A stretch of 64,000 bases of DNA from Emydura subglobosa (Eukaryota > Chordata > Testudines > Chelidae): contig ML679959.1 of NCBI GenBank assembly GCA_007922225.1, positions 20,965,230 to 21,029,229 of the forward strand. Direction: 5' to 3'. A program made the position numbers and the translations under genes. Position 1 is the stretch's first letter, and every line of letters begins with the position of its first letter. Below are positions 1 to 11,954 of this stretch, piece after piece. The notes below the pieces were generated by a model that was given only the letters and a program-made list of their open reading frames with translations, did not search any database and was not told where the DNA came from.

Positions 1-276
1 GTTGTTAAAGAAGTGATCTATGCTTAGGGCTTAAGGAGTTGGCTTATGTGTAAAATCTGGAGAGTCACATTTAAATAAATAATCTTTAGCACTATTATTT
101 TTCCCAAGCCCTATCATAATAGAGATAGGACCAAACCACAAAGGTTCCATCAGAAACCAGAGTCCAAGTCACACAAAGTTTGGGTTCATAGTTCAAGCAT
201 CTCTCTAAACTGTACACTTTTCATTTTTGAGCACTTCAGTATAGCGCTGTGCTTCACTTTGTCGCTCTCCAACCTA

Positions 277-516
277 CAGTAGAATCTCAATTTTACAACA
301 CCAATCTTATGAATGACCTACTTATACAATCTACTTTTCCTGACAGAAAAAAGAAACCATAACAAGTCACCTAAAAGTGATGTTGATGAAGAACAAGTCA
401 ACATCCCTTCACATTCCGATGCCTTCAACACATTGGAAATTGCTTTACAGGGATTTGAAGGACAAGAAGAAAGCTCTGCAGTACGCTATACTGCAATATA
501 TGTATTGTACCTACTG
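277..516 (+). mobile_element. Deleted Tigger/pogo DNA transposon with transposase C-terminal remnant
   Basis: The segment begins CAGTAG and ends CTACTG, flanked on both sides by TA (275-276 and 517-518), as expected for Tc1/mariner-pogo insertions. The left end (CAGTAGAATCTC) resembles the ends of the larger element at 5286-6115. Inside, a + frame from about 340 to 480 encodes residues such as VNIPSHSDAFNTLEIAL and GFEGQEESSAV. These resemble the far C-terminus of Tigger/jerky-type transposases, which have a short helix after the DDE domain (family knowledge). The DDE domain itself is absent, so this is an internally deleted, non-autonomous copy. The frame runs straight into the right end. 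The 6-bp ends and TA flanks are seen; the family name rests on my recall of the C-terminal pattern. Confidence 0.6.
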
Positions 517-669
517 TAATTGAGATGTTTTGTTTTATGAATTCCTTAATACCCAAAAAGGTGTTCTACTGTATAGGAAAATGTTCTCGCTCTGGTAATT
601 GTTTGCAGTCTCACTGCAGTTGCTGGGACAGTTAATCGTGGTGAATACCATGTCCTATAGCAAATGTTA

Positions 670-752
670 GCAGTATCAGGCACTGTATTTGTACAGCACC
701 AAGCACACTGTCAGCACTCCATAAATAATAATACTTGGCATGCGCATAGTGG
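670..752 (+). repeat. SINE tail fragment (MIR/CORE-SINE type)
   Basis: The stretch reading GTATTTGTACAGCACCAAGC followed by a cluster of ATAATAATA looks like the 3' tail of the SINE family seen better at 29833-29970 (TTGCGCCGTACTTAGCACAA). It is only a fragment, and the head is not recognisable. Confidence 0.4.
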
Positions 753-759
753 TTTCCAT

Positions 760-2240
760 TTTCAAAACACTTCAGTCATAAACCTGGCCACTTACATGGC
801 ATTTTACAAAAATTAATCAATCCTCCCAGTGCCCTGTGAGATAGGTAAGCATTGTAGTAACAACATTAATAATTAATGTATTCCACTCAAAAATTAATTC
901 TAAAGAACATTATCTGTAATGTGGTTTTATTAACATTTTCCAGCAAATAAAAAAAGCAGTGACAATTCCTTAACTCTATACAGTGATTTCATTTTAAAAG
1001 TGTTTTGCAGACTCTGACCAACCTGAAGCCTAAATTCCCCCAGAATTCAGTGGCATAGAATTTGATCATTGATTTAAAAGGGACCAAGCTCAGTCTTAAT
1101 CCTTCAACAAGGTGACTATGCACTGAAGTATGCATTGAAGTTCCATCTCTGACACTGCATAAATAAACGAACCGTATAGAGCCCATTATTATTAACTTTG
1201 TTCATGCATTTAGCCCTTGCTTATGTAAAGAGTCCCGTGGGATAAATATATGGGATCAGTTGTAGGACTGTGCACTATAAGTATCATTGTACTGTGCACA
1301 TGTTAAAGAAAGAAAACAGCAGTTCACCAGTTTGGAAGGACCCATTTTACACTAATTGTAGCTCAACAAAATGAATTTCGTTTTTTACAGGTCAAAGGGA
1401 CAAGACACTAGTTTTCTAGGTGCTGAACATCTTTGGGGATCACGTTCTATAACTCTAAGTTAGCCTAGCAATTGATCAGTAATGCCTTCTGTATTTTGAA
1501 AAAACAGAAAGATACTGGACTTCCTTTTTAAACATGCCTGTTGCACATGTAGTGCCAAAAGTTCTGAAGGGCTTTTTTTAGCTGACAGTTTAAATACAAT
1601 TAGTATTTTTCATAATACATATTCATATATGATGGGTCTTTGAAGCTGTTCCACTTTATTTAAATGCAAGCCATTCAAATAATTATTTGTCTATATCCAC
1701 ACAGCACAACCGATTCCATCATAAAATAATATGCTATTTGACAATATATAAATACACATACACACACACAGATCTAAGAGACTTTTCTGGTTTCTTGGGT
1801 AAGTAGCAAGGGGGTAACAACATAGAATAAGGTGAGTGGTCATTTCCCGATATGCTGTGGGTACACTGTGCGACCCAAGGGCAAAGGCTGATTGCCTCCA
1901 GTCATTTGAGAAGTGCAGGTATCTAGTCTGACTGCATTTCTTGGAGTGCTGTCGTAAATGTTTTTGTTGTGCATTTGTAACAATTAGCCTGATCTTCTAT
2001 GAGACTTAAGTGGGACATAAGTCTTGTACTGATCTGTCTGCGCAAAGGCGAATTTCACTCAGGATTCTTAAAGGTCACTGTCAGGATTGGCAGGTCATAA
2101 ACTTTACAAATCCTAAACATTGTAATGTTGAATTTATTGCTGTGATGTTAAAATATTGATCAGCCTTCAAAAAGTGGGCCCAGTACCAAACAGTTCCTAG
2201 GCTGCTGACCCATTACCCACAAACCTAGCAGCACCTTTAA
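760..2240. other. No recognisable feature
   Basis: AT-rich single-copy-looking sequence with a short CA run near 1758-1770. I see no open frame of note and no repeat I can name. At 780-860 there is a weak hint of a SINE (CCTCCCAGTGCCCTGTGAGATAGG), too decayed to delimit. Confidence 0.4.
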
Positions 2241-2244
2241 GGGA

Positions 2245-2260
2245 TTTTTTTTTTTTTTTT
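2245..2260. repeat. Poly-T tract (16 T)
   Basis: Uninterrupted run of 16 T. No recognisable retroelement body lies directly beside it, so it is reported as a simple repeat only. Confidence 0.9.
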
Positions 2261-3672
2261 GGCAAATAGATTTATGCATGTGTGTATTTGTGCATGGATA
2301 CACTGACAGGAGCTGCTTGAACCAGTGTCAGAGTAACATATTTTTAAAGGAAATGTAAGGCTAACACAGGAAGGGGAACCAGTTTCTTCAGTCTTTCCCA
2401 TTGAGGGCTTCTACCACTCACTTTCTCACGAGGTAAAGCCATTTTCACCCAATTCTATCTTTTTCCTGTTTAAAGAAGCAAAAAACATTTTTTGTTGTTA
2501 CTCCCAGCCCATCATTTGGCTGTCAAGAGGCGGTAGGGGAATTGCTGTGTGGTTTCATACCACGTCATTGAACTAACTATTGCATTCAGCCTCCAGCAAT
2601 GGCCAGTCCCTGATGCTTTAAGAAAAAAAGTGATTGCGTCTCAATCCTGCATGATTGGTGTCTCCTGGAAAATGCTGAACACTGTCCAGACACCTCAGGA
2701 TCGGACCCCTAGACAACTGTATGATGTTGTACCTGAAAGTGGAGAAGGGAGGAAGAACAGTGAACAATCAGGGACGTGAAATTGAAGTGAATTGAAGTTA
2801 TTTTATTCTGGGAGTTAATACATTTTTCTCTATCGGGGGACATGAACCTACTCTATTAAAAAAATTATAGTTTTGGTGGCCTGTGATCTATGACAATATG
2901 TCTTTGGGATGCAAAATTCTGATAAATGGGCACTGTGGCAATGTGCATGCTAATGTTAAAGCAAATTCTGTCGCAAGCAGGTGCAGCAATGCAAGATCAC
3001 ATTTTTCTAAAACATCTGCAATAATTAGGCACAGTGAGTTCAGTTAAGGACTTGATAACAAATTTACGTTGTTACTTTAATTATGCCTTAAAGGTTACTT
3101 TAGGTTTTTTTTTTTTTTTTTTTTTTTAAAGTTAGATATGTAAATAGCCATTTTTTTAAATGGAAAAAATCTGTTTGTTAGTGTTCAACTAGAAATACCA
3201 GGAAGTACCTTCTAATTACACAGTCATGGCAAAACTCTATGGCAGGTTGTAACCCAGATGTACATCATAAAACAGCTAGGCAAATCCTGACTTGCTTTAT
3301 TTCAACATTGTTACAAAAAAAAGGGTGTGGTGCAATGAGATACACACCTTTCTATCTTTAATCTGGCAAAAAGCATCTGGCTTTGAAGTGAGATATAAGT
3401 GGATTATCTCAGAGTGCCAGGATCTGATTGTAGAAAAACTCAATATTTTAAATGTCAATGATTCATAATGAGTCTAAGTTATTTGATATAATTATATAAA
3501 ATAAACAATCTTAAAAGTACAAAATGTTTTAAATTAATCGCTAGCACATTATTTTCATATTACTTGCCAGCTCAGGAATCCAGCCAGTTTGAGATATATT
3601 CTTACCTGTTGCTGACACCTTAAACTCTGCTTTTATTTCACTATGACTACACCATTCAAAATTCCTTTATTT
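2261..3672. other. No recognisable feature apart from a poly-T tract
   Basis: AT-rich sequence with no coding signal. It contains a run of 23 T at 3105-3127. Confidence 0.4.
3105..3127. repeat. Poly-T tract (23 T)
   Basis: Uninterrupted run of 23 T, the longest homopolymer I noticed in the window, and a likely length-variable site. Confidence 0.9.
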
Positions 3673-3922
3673 GGATCTTGTGGTGTGAACACAGTACAGG
3701 GAGCCAGGAACTACTCAGTTCTAATCCCACTTCTGAAAAAGACTCTTTATATGGCCTAAGGCAAACAATTTAACCTCAATGCATAAGTTTCTCCATCTGT
3801 AAAAAAGGGAATAAAAAATATAATACATAGTTACAATAGTGCAGTCTCACAGCAATATTGTGAGGTGAATTAATGTTTGTAAAGTGCTTTAAAGATGAGG
3901 CTATCATCTATATAAAGGCTAA
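3673..3922 (+). repeat. MIR-type SINE, near full length
   Basis: A tRNA-like head starts GATCTTGTGG (A-box region) with a B-box-like AGTTCTAATCC near 3717. A core follows (GGCCTAAGGCAAACAATTTA, then TTCTCCATCTGTAAAAAAGG), then a tail with GTAAAGTGCTTTAAAGATGA. This order is that of the MIR/CORE-SINE superfamily. The head matches the SINE at 29599, which also begins GATCTTGTGG. It is transcriptionally dead by appearance: the B box has diverged and the copy carries many substitutions. Confidence 0.75.
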
Positions 3923-4250
3923 GATTCATATATGGGCTAGGGACACCAGCTATATTCTGATTGGCTAGTTGGACCTCGATTAGGATATCAAAAAGCTTTA
4001 GAAAAAAATAGATATATTCAAAACAGTTAAGAAAATGCATTTAATACCTTTTCACTTTTATTTCTTCTTATCCTTTTAGTAGGAATTACTTTTCATAGTA
4101 GAAGGATGCATTGCATCAACACCCACAAAAATTGTGGGAGGGGGTTTGTTTTTTTTCAGTATTCAAAAGTATTTTTATTAATTAAATGTTACATTAACAG
4201 CCTACTAACCTACTACAGTGCATGCATTATCAACAGTGCTTAAAGCACTA
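3923..4250. other. No recognisable feature
   Basis: AT-rich unique-looking sequence with several short T or A runs. Nothing identified. Confidence 0.4.
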
Positions 4251-4314
4251 GGGCTGAAATCCTGGCCCCCTTGGAGTTGTGCCATTAACTTCCATAGAGC
4301 TGGAATTTCACCCT
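4251..4314. repeat. Short palindromic foldback repeat
   Basis: Left arm GGGCTGAAATCCTGGCCCC pairs with the reverse complement of the right arm, which on the + strand reads GCTGGAATTTCACCCT. The same arms occur at 37152-37224, so this is a dispersed family of roughly 65-75 bp hairpins. Confidence 0.6.
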
Positions 4315-5285
4315 AGGTCTTTTGCCTTGTGTTTCACTACACACCAGTAACCTATGAATGCACATCCCTGGAATGGCCCATTGCTATATTTATCAGTATT
4401 CCAACTGTCATTCTTAAACAGCAGTAGCCAGTACTCATCTCAGCAATTAGATAGTATTCTGACTCGATCAAAGCTAAGCCAACCAGACAGCTGGATTTTT
4501 CCGAGGCTGTTTCCCTTTTGGTGGCCTATTATTTTTACTTCATCAGACATCCATTTGTTCAAGTCTTCTTCCTGTGGATTTCGGATAACACACCAAACTT
4601 GCCTGAGCCAATGACATTCTTCACAACCTCTGATGTTCTTTGTGACAGCATTAACTGTGAATTGCTGCAGTATATTAAGCAGCATATTCCCACAAAACGT
4701 TTCCAGCATGAGATCAAATTTTATTAGCTATGTGAGTTGTGTGACATTTCTATCAGGTACATAAAATGCTTCAGGTTAATACAGAAAGGACACTTGACCG
4801 GGGAGACCAGTGTGATGGCTATTAGAAATAGCTCTCAGCCTGCCAAGACACAAAATGCATGGCATAACATGGGACCAAAAAATGAAAATGAGGGATACAA
4901 GAAAAAATATTTACAGAGGAAAAATGATCTGGGAAAAATTCTCTCAACACAGCCAATATTTTCTACACCTAAGAGTTGTGAGTCAGCATTTTTGATGCAG
5001 CAAATAACCTAAAATAGCAAAAGATATTACTAGGCTTGTGGGGAACTGAAATGTACTCTGGATCTAAAGGACAGAACAACACTTGTAACAGGGCACAGCT
5101 GAGAATTAATTGCTCTTCACCAAGCCTTGTAAGACTATAGCAAGTGATCATGGGAGTGAAATTGACCTGAGACGTTAGAGTTGTAGAATGTCCCCAATAC
5201 AATGGAACCATAGCAGTTCCACTTTGCTGGAGGGAGGGGAACTGTTAGTAACTGTGGAGAGGACACTCAGGCAAATTTCATACTA
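4315..5285. other. Overlapping short open frames, no recognisable gene
   Basis: Between 4354 and 5012 there are several open frames of 69 to 91 codons on both strands. None shows a domain I recognise, and they overlap each other in opposite directions, which argues for chance. No splice-bounded exon could be supported. Confidence 0.35.
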
Positions 5286-6115
5286 CAATAGAACCTCAAA
5301 AATATGAACACCAGAGTTACAAACTGACCGGTCAACCGAACACCATGTGAAACTGGAAGTAAGCAATCAGGCAGCGGGCGGAGAAGGCGGAGGGGGTAAA
5401 ATACCATACTATGCCTGTATTGCCTCTTAAAGGTTGGCATGCAAAACAGAAGCAGACTGGGTCTGTGCTGTTTCCTGTAAACCAAGGGTGCTGTTTCACC
5501 CCATCCCACCGAGAGGGGGAAGCTGTTTTCACCACCAACCTCTGTCAGGAGGGGGATAAACTTGCAAGCTCAGTCTGGAGCCCAAGAAAGAAGCTGCCTA
5601 CAGGGAGCTGCTGCTGCAGCCAAAATCTGGCCTGGAGCTGGAGGACCTGGACGCTGGAGGAATTTTAAAGGGTCGCAGCCTATGCATTGCCCGTGGCTGC
5701 ACTCTTGGATCCTGCCAGTACCTCTGGGAGTGCAAGGGGCAGGGGAGGGAGGGGCGCTGGCAGCCAACTGGCACCAGCCCCCTGCCACGTGCTGCCTCTG
5801 GAGCCTGGCGAGCAGTGCACAGAGCAGAGTGAGTCCTTGGGAGAGGTGGCTGAGGGCTGGGGCTGGTAGTGCCAAGTGTGCAGAGCAGCCCCCCCACCAC
5901 CAGTTCAGCCCAAAGGCAAAAAACAGGAATAGGGCAGGGAGCTGCTTGCACACCAGGCAGTGCTACCAGGTGTCACCTTTGCAGAGATCTCTCCCAGCCT
6001 CAGCTGGAAGACACTGACTGCAGGGTTCTGTACCATTCTGTTTTGTTCAGAGTTACGAACATTTCAGAGTTTCAGCCTCCATTCCCGAGGTGTTCATATC
6101 TTTGAGGTTCTACTG
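5286..6115. mobile_element. Non-autonomous Tigger-type DNA transposon, 830 bp
   Basis: The left terminus CAATAGAACCTCAAAAATAT and the right terminus, read on the other strand, CAGTAGAACCTCAAAGATAT continue to GAACACC. They match at 25 of 27 positions. Both ends are flanked by TA (5284-5285 and 6116-6117). A second inner copy of the motif (GAGTTACGAAC near 6050, GAGTTACAAAC near 5313) gives a compound inverted repeat. The interior, about 5560-6020, is strikingly G+C-rich and purine/pyrimidine-skewed compared with the flanks. It is open in several overlapping frames on both strands, up to 151 codons, which I read as base-composition artefact. No transposase domain is visible. TIR sequence and TA duplication suggest pogo/Tigger mobilisation in trans. 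Confidence 0.75.
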
Positions 6116-6259
6116 TAGTTCCACATGCCCCAGGGCAAGGTTTAGTGAATATTTATAGCAAGGGGGTAAGGGGGAGATAGTTAGAGGCAGACCAGTAAAG
6201 GGACAAGGGCACTGCAACTGGGCCAGTGATAATGCAGGTCCAGTGACCATACTCTACGA

Positions 6260-6372
6260 TGACCAGATGTCCTGATTTTATAGGGACAGTCCCAAAATGC
6301 ATGGCTTTGTCTTATATAGGTGTCTATTACTCCCCACCCCTGTTCCGATTTTTCACACTTGCTATCTGGTCA
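6260..6372. mobile_element. Short MITE, copy 1
   Basis: Perfect 9-bp terminal inverted repeats TGACCAGAT / ATCTGGTCA enclose a body that matches the element at 13366-13485 almost throughout (ATTTTATAGGGACAGTCC, TCTTATATAGGTG, ATTTTTCACACTTGCTA). The bases just outside the ends differ, and I could not find a clear target duplication. The superfamily is uncertain (hAT-like by size and ends). Confidence 0.75.
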
Positions 6373-6375
6373 CAG

Positions 6376-7175
6376 TACCATACCCCAGCACGTGGCAGTT
6401 GTGCAGGGGTTATGCCTGCTATTTGAGGCCAGGGACTAGTCTAATGGATACGCTTGGATGAAATCAGTTTCCCACCAAACCTGTTTACATTGATGTTCAG
6501 CTCACCCAAAGAAAACAATTCCTACTTAAGAGCAAGAGACATGAGAGTATTTGTAACTATATATTGTCTATTGTAAACTGTTAACATGTATGAGAGACTA
6601 AAGGACCGGAGCCATATAACGCCACATGTAAATTTAAGATCAATGTGAAAAAATGAGAGTTAAATGTCCGAGACCATAGCAGCTCCTCTTCCCATAGCTG
6701 GCACACAGGATTTGCCCAGGGAAATGGAGTGTGGATGATAATCCCTGCACCCCAGAAATCTCTAGGTGTGGTGAATAGCTCCTTTTGGCTATAAGCAGCC
6801 AGAGCATGGTGGACCAGGTACTTGTTGAAAGTAGGAACTGGATCAGCATGAAGCGGCTCAGGATCAAGGGAGCACAAAGATGACTTAAAGCCACTTCTTG
6901 CACACACATCCCTACTCCGACCACATCTCTGTCACGCTAGTGGATCTGGGCTGATAACTAGATCACTTACTTAATCAAGCTGCCTCTGAAGATGCCCTCA
7001 GGATCTGAGATTTAATCTTATCCCTCAAATTCTCTTTTAGTCTGTAATTGCCCCTCTTCCCAAGCATTTAAGGTCTGAACCAAGGACTCTCATTAACTTC
7101 AGAGGGCATTGGATCAGGTCCTTAATGAAGAGCTTTCGGAAAGAAAACACAGTCGTGCAGAAGCATGACATTTAC
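6376..7175. other. No recognisable gene
   Basis: Unique-looking sequence. Two overlapping - strand frames of about 100 codons (6581-6924) have no recognisable domain. Near 7080-7140, GGGCATTGGATCAGGTCC is reminiscent of the foldback repeat families but too short to define. Confidence 0.35.
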
Positions 7176-7402
7176 CTTTTAGGGTCTCTTTGTTATTACC
7201 AGGACGAGGGCACAACTGAGCTAGGTGCTGTACAAATGCATAGTAAGAGTTTACAATACAAACAGACAGACCTAGGGTGGGAAGGAAACCAAGAAGCACA
7301 GAGAGGGGAACTGACTTGCCCAAGGTCCGGAAGCAGGTCAGGGGCAAACCCAGAAATAGAATGAAGATCTCCTGAGTCCCATCCAGAGCACTAAAGAGCA
7401 GA
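7176..7402 (-). repeat. SINE in reverse orientation
   Basis: Read on the + strand it begins near TTGTTATTACCAGGACG and continues GAGCTAGGTGCTGTACAAAT, then AACTGACTTGCCCAAGGTCC and a tRNA-like head remnant near 7370-7400. The same order is seen at 58690-58945 (GTGCTAGGTGCTGAACAAAC then CAGTGACTTGGCCAAGGTCA). The two are therefore members of one reverse-oriented MIR-like SINE family with the AAGGTCA core. Confidence 0.7.
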
Positions 7403-8346
7403 CCACATTGAAAAATCTGATTCAGGAGAGCCAGAGTCAAGCTTTGCTTCCTGAGCCCCTTTTTAAAAGTAAGTTATTTACATTGTTCAGGAAATGTCTT
7501 TTTTTTTTAATTGAAGTCTTTTAGGACGTCAAAACTGTTTCATTTCACATATCTTCATTTGAATAATGAAGGATGACAAACCAGAGCAACCATTTTAACT
7601 AAGGTAGGATTACACTTCTTATTGCTGTGTGCTTTACTGGATAGCAGGACAAATGCATGCTTCTGTTATCCTTTCCCTCTGCCAACTCTGTCTCCTCGTA
7701 ATACACAACCACAGTATCAAAGGGTGCATTGAAGCAAAGGCAAGTTCTACTTACAAAGCAGCTGCAAGATCAGACCAGAAATCAAGTGACAATCTGGGCC
7801 AGAAGAAACACAGGATTTGCAGTTCTGGATTGGACCTCTGGTTCTTCAGGTCTGTAATCTTACCTCTGGCAATGACCCATTAATACCTGCTGTCTCAATT
7901 GGAAGCTAAAAACCCTCATAGCATACTTTGTCAGTAGCACAATGATGTACACGCAGGAAAGTCTATCCTGACCTCTGTGATGATCAGTTTACCAAAGAAT
8001 TTTAACCGGAGGCTAATTTAGCTGGATTGAATTTTCCTCCACGAAGTAACAGGAAAACATGACCAAACCATTCACTTCATCTGTCATACAGTACTTGTAA
8101 AGGCTTACGTTATATCACTGCATACACTTTATTCATGCCTCCTCTAAAGTCTTCCTGTTAATGATGATGCATTGCTGTAAACAGTAATCCTGGTTAGAAA
8201 CCTGGACACAAAGATATTCACCAAGGACTCTGTCCTGTGCTGACCTTATACAAATGCATTTGAATGTATAGTCATACTACTTAGCAAGTATATAGTACCT
8301 GTAAATGAAGAATCTAAATGTTCCACAAATATTCAGTAATTAAACC
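7403..8346. other. No recognisable feature
   Basis: Unique-looking sequence with an 11-T tract at 7499-7509. An 84-codon open frame (7629-7883) has no recognisable domain. Confidence 0.35.
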
Positions 8347-8488
8347 TTGGTGAGGCAGGTAAGTGTTGTCCCCGGCAGAGGGGCTAAGCATCTCACCCAA
8401 GGCCATACAGCAAACCATTGGCAAAGCTGAGGATTTACCCCAGGATCCAGAGCCTCCACTCCCACACAGCTGCTTTACACCACACCAT
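8347..8488 (-). repeat. MIR-type SINE in reverse orientation
   Basis: On the + strand it reads GAGGCAGGTAAGTGTTGTCC, GGCTAAGCATCTCACCCAAG, then CACAGCTGCTTTACACCACA. This is the reversed MIR order of tail, core, head. Diverged and probably truncated at the tail. Confidence 0.65.
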
Positions 8489-9030
8489 TAGCAAATTATA
8501 GCCCTAGACCTGGTATAGTTGACTATGGGGTCACCCAAATGTAGGAGGATCCCCCTCGGGGCAGAATCAGAATTGCAACCCCTACAGTAATTAAGTCAAT
8601 GAGACTTGGACAAGTAACTGTTCGCTAGAGTGACTGTTGATTCCCCACTCCCTTCTGCCTGCGGAAGAGCCATGATTCAGGCATCATCTCTACGCCCTGC
8701 TGATCCCCAGCTGCTATAGACAGAGGCTCCTTGTGGTCACTGGCACTAGTATCTTTCAGGTGACTCTCAGGCCTGCCAGGGACTAGCCTGGTCCAGAGCA
8801 GAGTCCAGACAGAGGGATACACAGAGGCCACTTTACACCTGAGCTGCACTGATGGTAGCCAAGATTCTGGGCCCAGCTCTCCTGACTCACAGCCTATAAC
8901 TCTAAGCATTAGCTCCTGCTCCCTTCGTATGCCCAGTTGTGAGGACACATTCAGTGTCTACATAGAAACATTTAAAGACCTTTACTTGGTAGTGTTCCTA
9001 GTACAAACTAGGACCCCTTTCCAACAAGAC

Positions 9031-9140
9031 ACTTAAGTACATGCGTAACATTAAGCATGTGAGTAGTCCCATTGAAGTCAATGGGGTTACTCATCTGTTT
9101 GAAGTTGGGGATGTACTCAAGTGCTCTGCATGAGTGGGGT
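9031..9140. repeat. Palindromic foldback repeat with GAAGTCAATGG core
   Basis: Contains ACTTAAGTACATGC near the left and GTACTCAAGTGCT near the right, as imperfect inverted arms around CCCATTGAAGTCAATGGGG (itself palindromic). Related arms occur at 57436-57560. Confidence 0.55.
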
Positions 9141-10337
9141 AAGGGTTAACATTGTTGCACACTTCCGGGGCCCAGTTATGCTATCAGCTGCATGTGCTCA
9201 AGTTCCATGGAACTCCAAGGATTTCCAACACGGTAAATGACAGCAAAATCCAGCCCTTGTTTTAATTCTAGTTTGTCACTTGCTATAGTACTGATATTTG
9301 TTATTGAGGATCAATGGGTTTGATGAATACACAAAGGAGAAAACTAAGGAATCCAATGACCTAAACCAGTATTGGATCCAGGCAAGTGTGAAAGTATCTC
9401 AGTTCTTGTGTTCATTTTGTCATATGAATCCCTTATGACTGGAAGAGATGCAATTAGTCAGCATTCCTGAGTCTATATTGTACATAGCAATAATCTGCTA
9501 AAAGAAACATCTCATATGAGATAAGCTCTCTCAGGCAGCTCACCTTCTAGCTAACATCAAGTATAGCATCAGTGTAGCAGGGAACTAGATTCTTTATTTG
9601 CAAAGTTAACATGATCATCAGTTCCAGGTCACCTCCTCGTAGCTCAGAATAGCCATGTTGACACCACCCTACACACAGGTCCCATGGGATTCTCTGCAAA
9701 AAATTGACTTCCAGACCCTAGTACTCAGAGCAAAAACCCCTTTTTGTGGGGTCTGATTTATTATCTGTTTTACAGGGTATTAAAAGAAACCCACCTCTCT
9801 TCTTTAACCCCACAAGTACAACCCTTCTTCAGGAGTCCCACAGCCCTCCTTGTTTCATTGGGCCAGATTCAGGCCAGCAGCAGCCTTAAACTGCTTCTCT
9901 TAGTTAGACCTGCTTTCCTTACCTCCTTTCTTTCCTGGGCTGGGAGAGGTCAGCAAGCAGCATCCCTTCCCCCATTCAAATCTCCCCTCATATGAGAGAT
10001 GGGGAAGCATATATACTGTCCTTCTTCCCAGGGTTCATCCCAGTTGGCCGAGAGAGTGGGGATCTTTGCCCTGACCCTGCACTACAAGGCTCCCGTTCCT
10101 GGGCCCTTAAAGAAACAATAACCTTGGTTTTCCTGAAGCATGGACAATTGCCCTGGGACCATTTTCCTCTCTCCCACCATCTAGCTCAGCTTTCCTAAGG
10201 TCTTCATAGATGACAAAATTCCCAGGAGCCTTAAACAGATGCACACGACCAGGGGTTATCTGATTCTTAGTCCCTGCTGTCCTTACAGGTCAATCACCCT
10301 GTTATAAAAAGAAAGGTTTTGAATGTCTGGATTAAGG
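9141..10337. other. No recognisable gene
   Basis: Unique-looking sequence with short + frames at 9744-9995 and 10012-10198 that carry no known motif. Nothing supports a gene. Confidence 0.35.
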
Positions 10338-10500
10338 ACATGGTTTTAAGGTGCAGGACTGAGCATTAGCAGATCTGAGTTCTAGTCCTGTCTTTTCCAC
10401 AGATTTTCTGCATCCACTTCCATAGCTACAAAATAGCAACATTTTCCCCACTTCAGAGAGATGGAGTGAGGATTGCCGGATGTGATTAATGTTTCTTAAG
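10338..10500 (+). repeat. MIR-type SINE fragment
   Basis: The head GACATGGTTTTAAGGTGCAG resembles the tRNA-like A-box region, and GAGTTCTAGTCCTG resembles the B box. The tail with CTTCAGAGAGATGGAGTGAG matches the MIR tail order. The central core is degraded. Confidence 0.6.
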
Positions 10501-11949
10501 CAGGCTGACACCCGTTAGAAATGCCCTAGTTTTATAGTAGGTCTTTTCTATCCTAGACGCCTATGAAATGCTTGCACATGCCGAGATTTCCGTCTTTCAA
10601 TTTACAGTGTGTTCTGTAAACTGTTTAAGGACCAGTGTTGCTATGTATAAATCTATACATGAACTATGTCTTTGTGTACTGCATTTCATTAAAACAAGGC
10701 TGGCAATTCAGTAGCTGCTTTTATGCCTGCAGGCTCCTGGCTCACCTTTGATTTTTACTCTTTTCAAAGTTCATCTTTCCAGTTAATGGCCCTTCTCACT
10801 CTCAAGGCAACTAGAAAAAAGAATATATAAAATCTTCTTACTCTCCTAGGAAAACTATTACCAACTTTACAGGGCCACACTGTGAACCTTAGTCCCATTG
10901 GTAAACGAGGAATTGAATGAGTAATCCCACAGAAGACCATGGAACTACTTGTGCAAGCAACTGCTCACTATTGGGAATATGGGATGCGCATTCTGACCCA
11001 GAATTTGCTATTGTGGATCCGGGATGATGTTAAAGTTTTTCAAGAATCTCTCTAAATCCTATTCTATTTAGAAAGTGAGGGAAATATTAGAGTATTTTTA
11101 AAAAAGCAGTAATGTGTGTCACTGGTTCCAATCCAGCTGGAGTCTTTCTGAAGGTGGAGTGGTGGCCCTTGGGAATGTAGTAGAATGCAGTAGAGTGGAG
11201 ATGGTGTTTAGATCACAACCACCACCTCATCTGACACACACACTCACCCCAGTTGCCACTCTTAGCATAAAAACCGAGGCGTTTGAAGGCAGTCCCTGCC
11301 ATAGGGGATTGAGGTGCCCTGGTTGGGAGCGCCGGAGAAGCTTGCACAACAGTAGTCAGTGCTGGACCTACTTTGTGGATAAGTAAACTCTAAGGCAGAC
11401 AAGTTCACTACATTTTTTAAAGTTATATTGGAACCCTTACAGAGCTACGAACCCCAGCAAGAGCCTGCGTGCACTCTATTAACAGGAACAGCCACGGACC
11501 ATTTCTTCATCTATGTCTGTAAAATGCCATGTACACCTACGGCACTGAGATACTAACTAATAAACTGCTGATTTAAAGGTCTCATCACTACATTGCTGGC
11601 CGCCTACACAGCATATAGTGTGAACATTGGCTCACCCATGGGCACATCACAGCCTGGAAGGGAAAAAACATTTGCATCCAGGCAGCATAGACGGAGAGAA
11701 GCGCTCTGCCACATGCGGTGGGAGGTGCATCTTCGTCATGGCCCTGCTGGAATGGCTAGGCCTGAGAAACAAGCCCATTCAAATGTGACAGCCCACACAC
11801 TACATGGCTGAGTGGCTCATAGAGAGACAGGCTGCAGCACCCAAGTCACAGCAAACTGCTCTCCAGTGGTGTTGCCTGGATCCAATGCACTTGGAATTAC
11901 ATTCTTCTAGCATCTTTGGGGAGCACATGTTGGCTGGAGGAACATATAT
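10501..11949. other. No recognisable gene
   Basis: Unique-looking sequence. Frames at 11114-11386 and 11593-11811 are short and show no domain. Nothing else noted. Confidence 0.35.
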
Positions 11950-11954
11950 GGTTA

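Noticed and set aside
4354..5012. Cluster of short frames as an exon set
   Set aside because: Frames overlap on opposite strands and lack recognisable domains or consistent splice sites.
5562..6017. 151-codon + frame with opposing frames of 127 and 117 codons
   Set aside because: All lie in the GC-rich interior of the Tigger-type element, open on both strands in several frames at once, with low-complexity Ala/Pro/Ser-rich products. Composition artefact.
6260..6372. 8-bp target duplication typical of hAT
   Set aside because: Flanks of both copies were compared by eye and no matching 8-mers were found, so the superfamily is left open.
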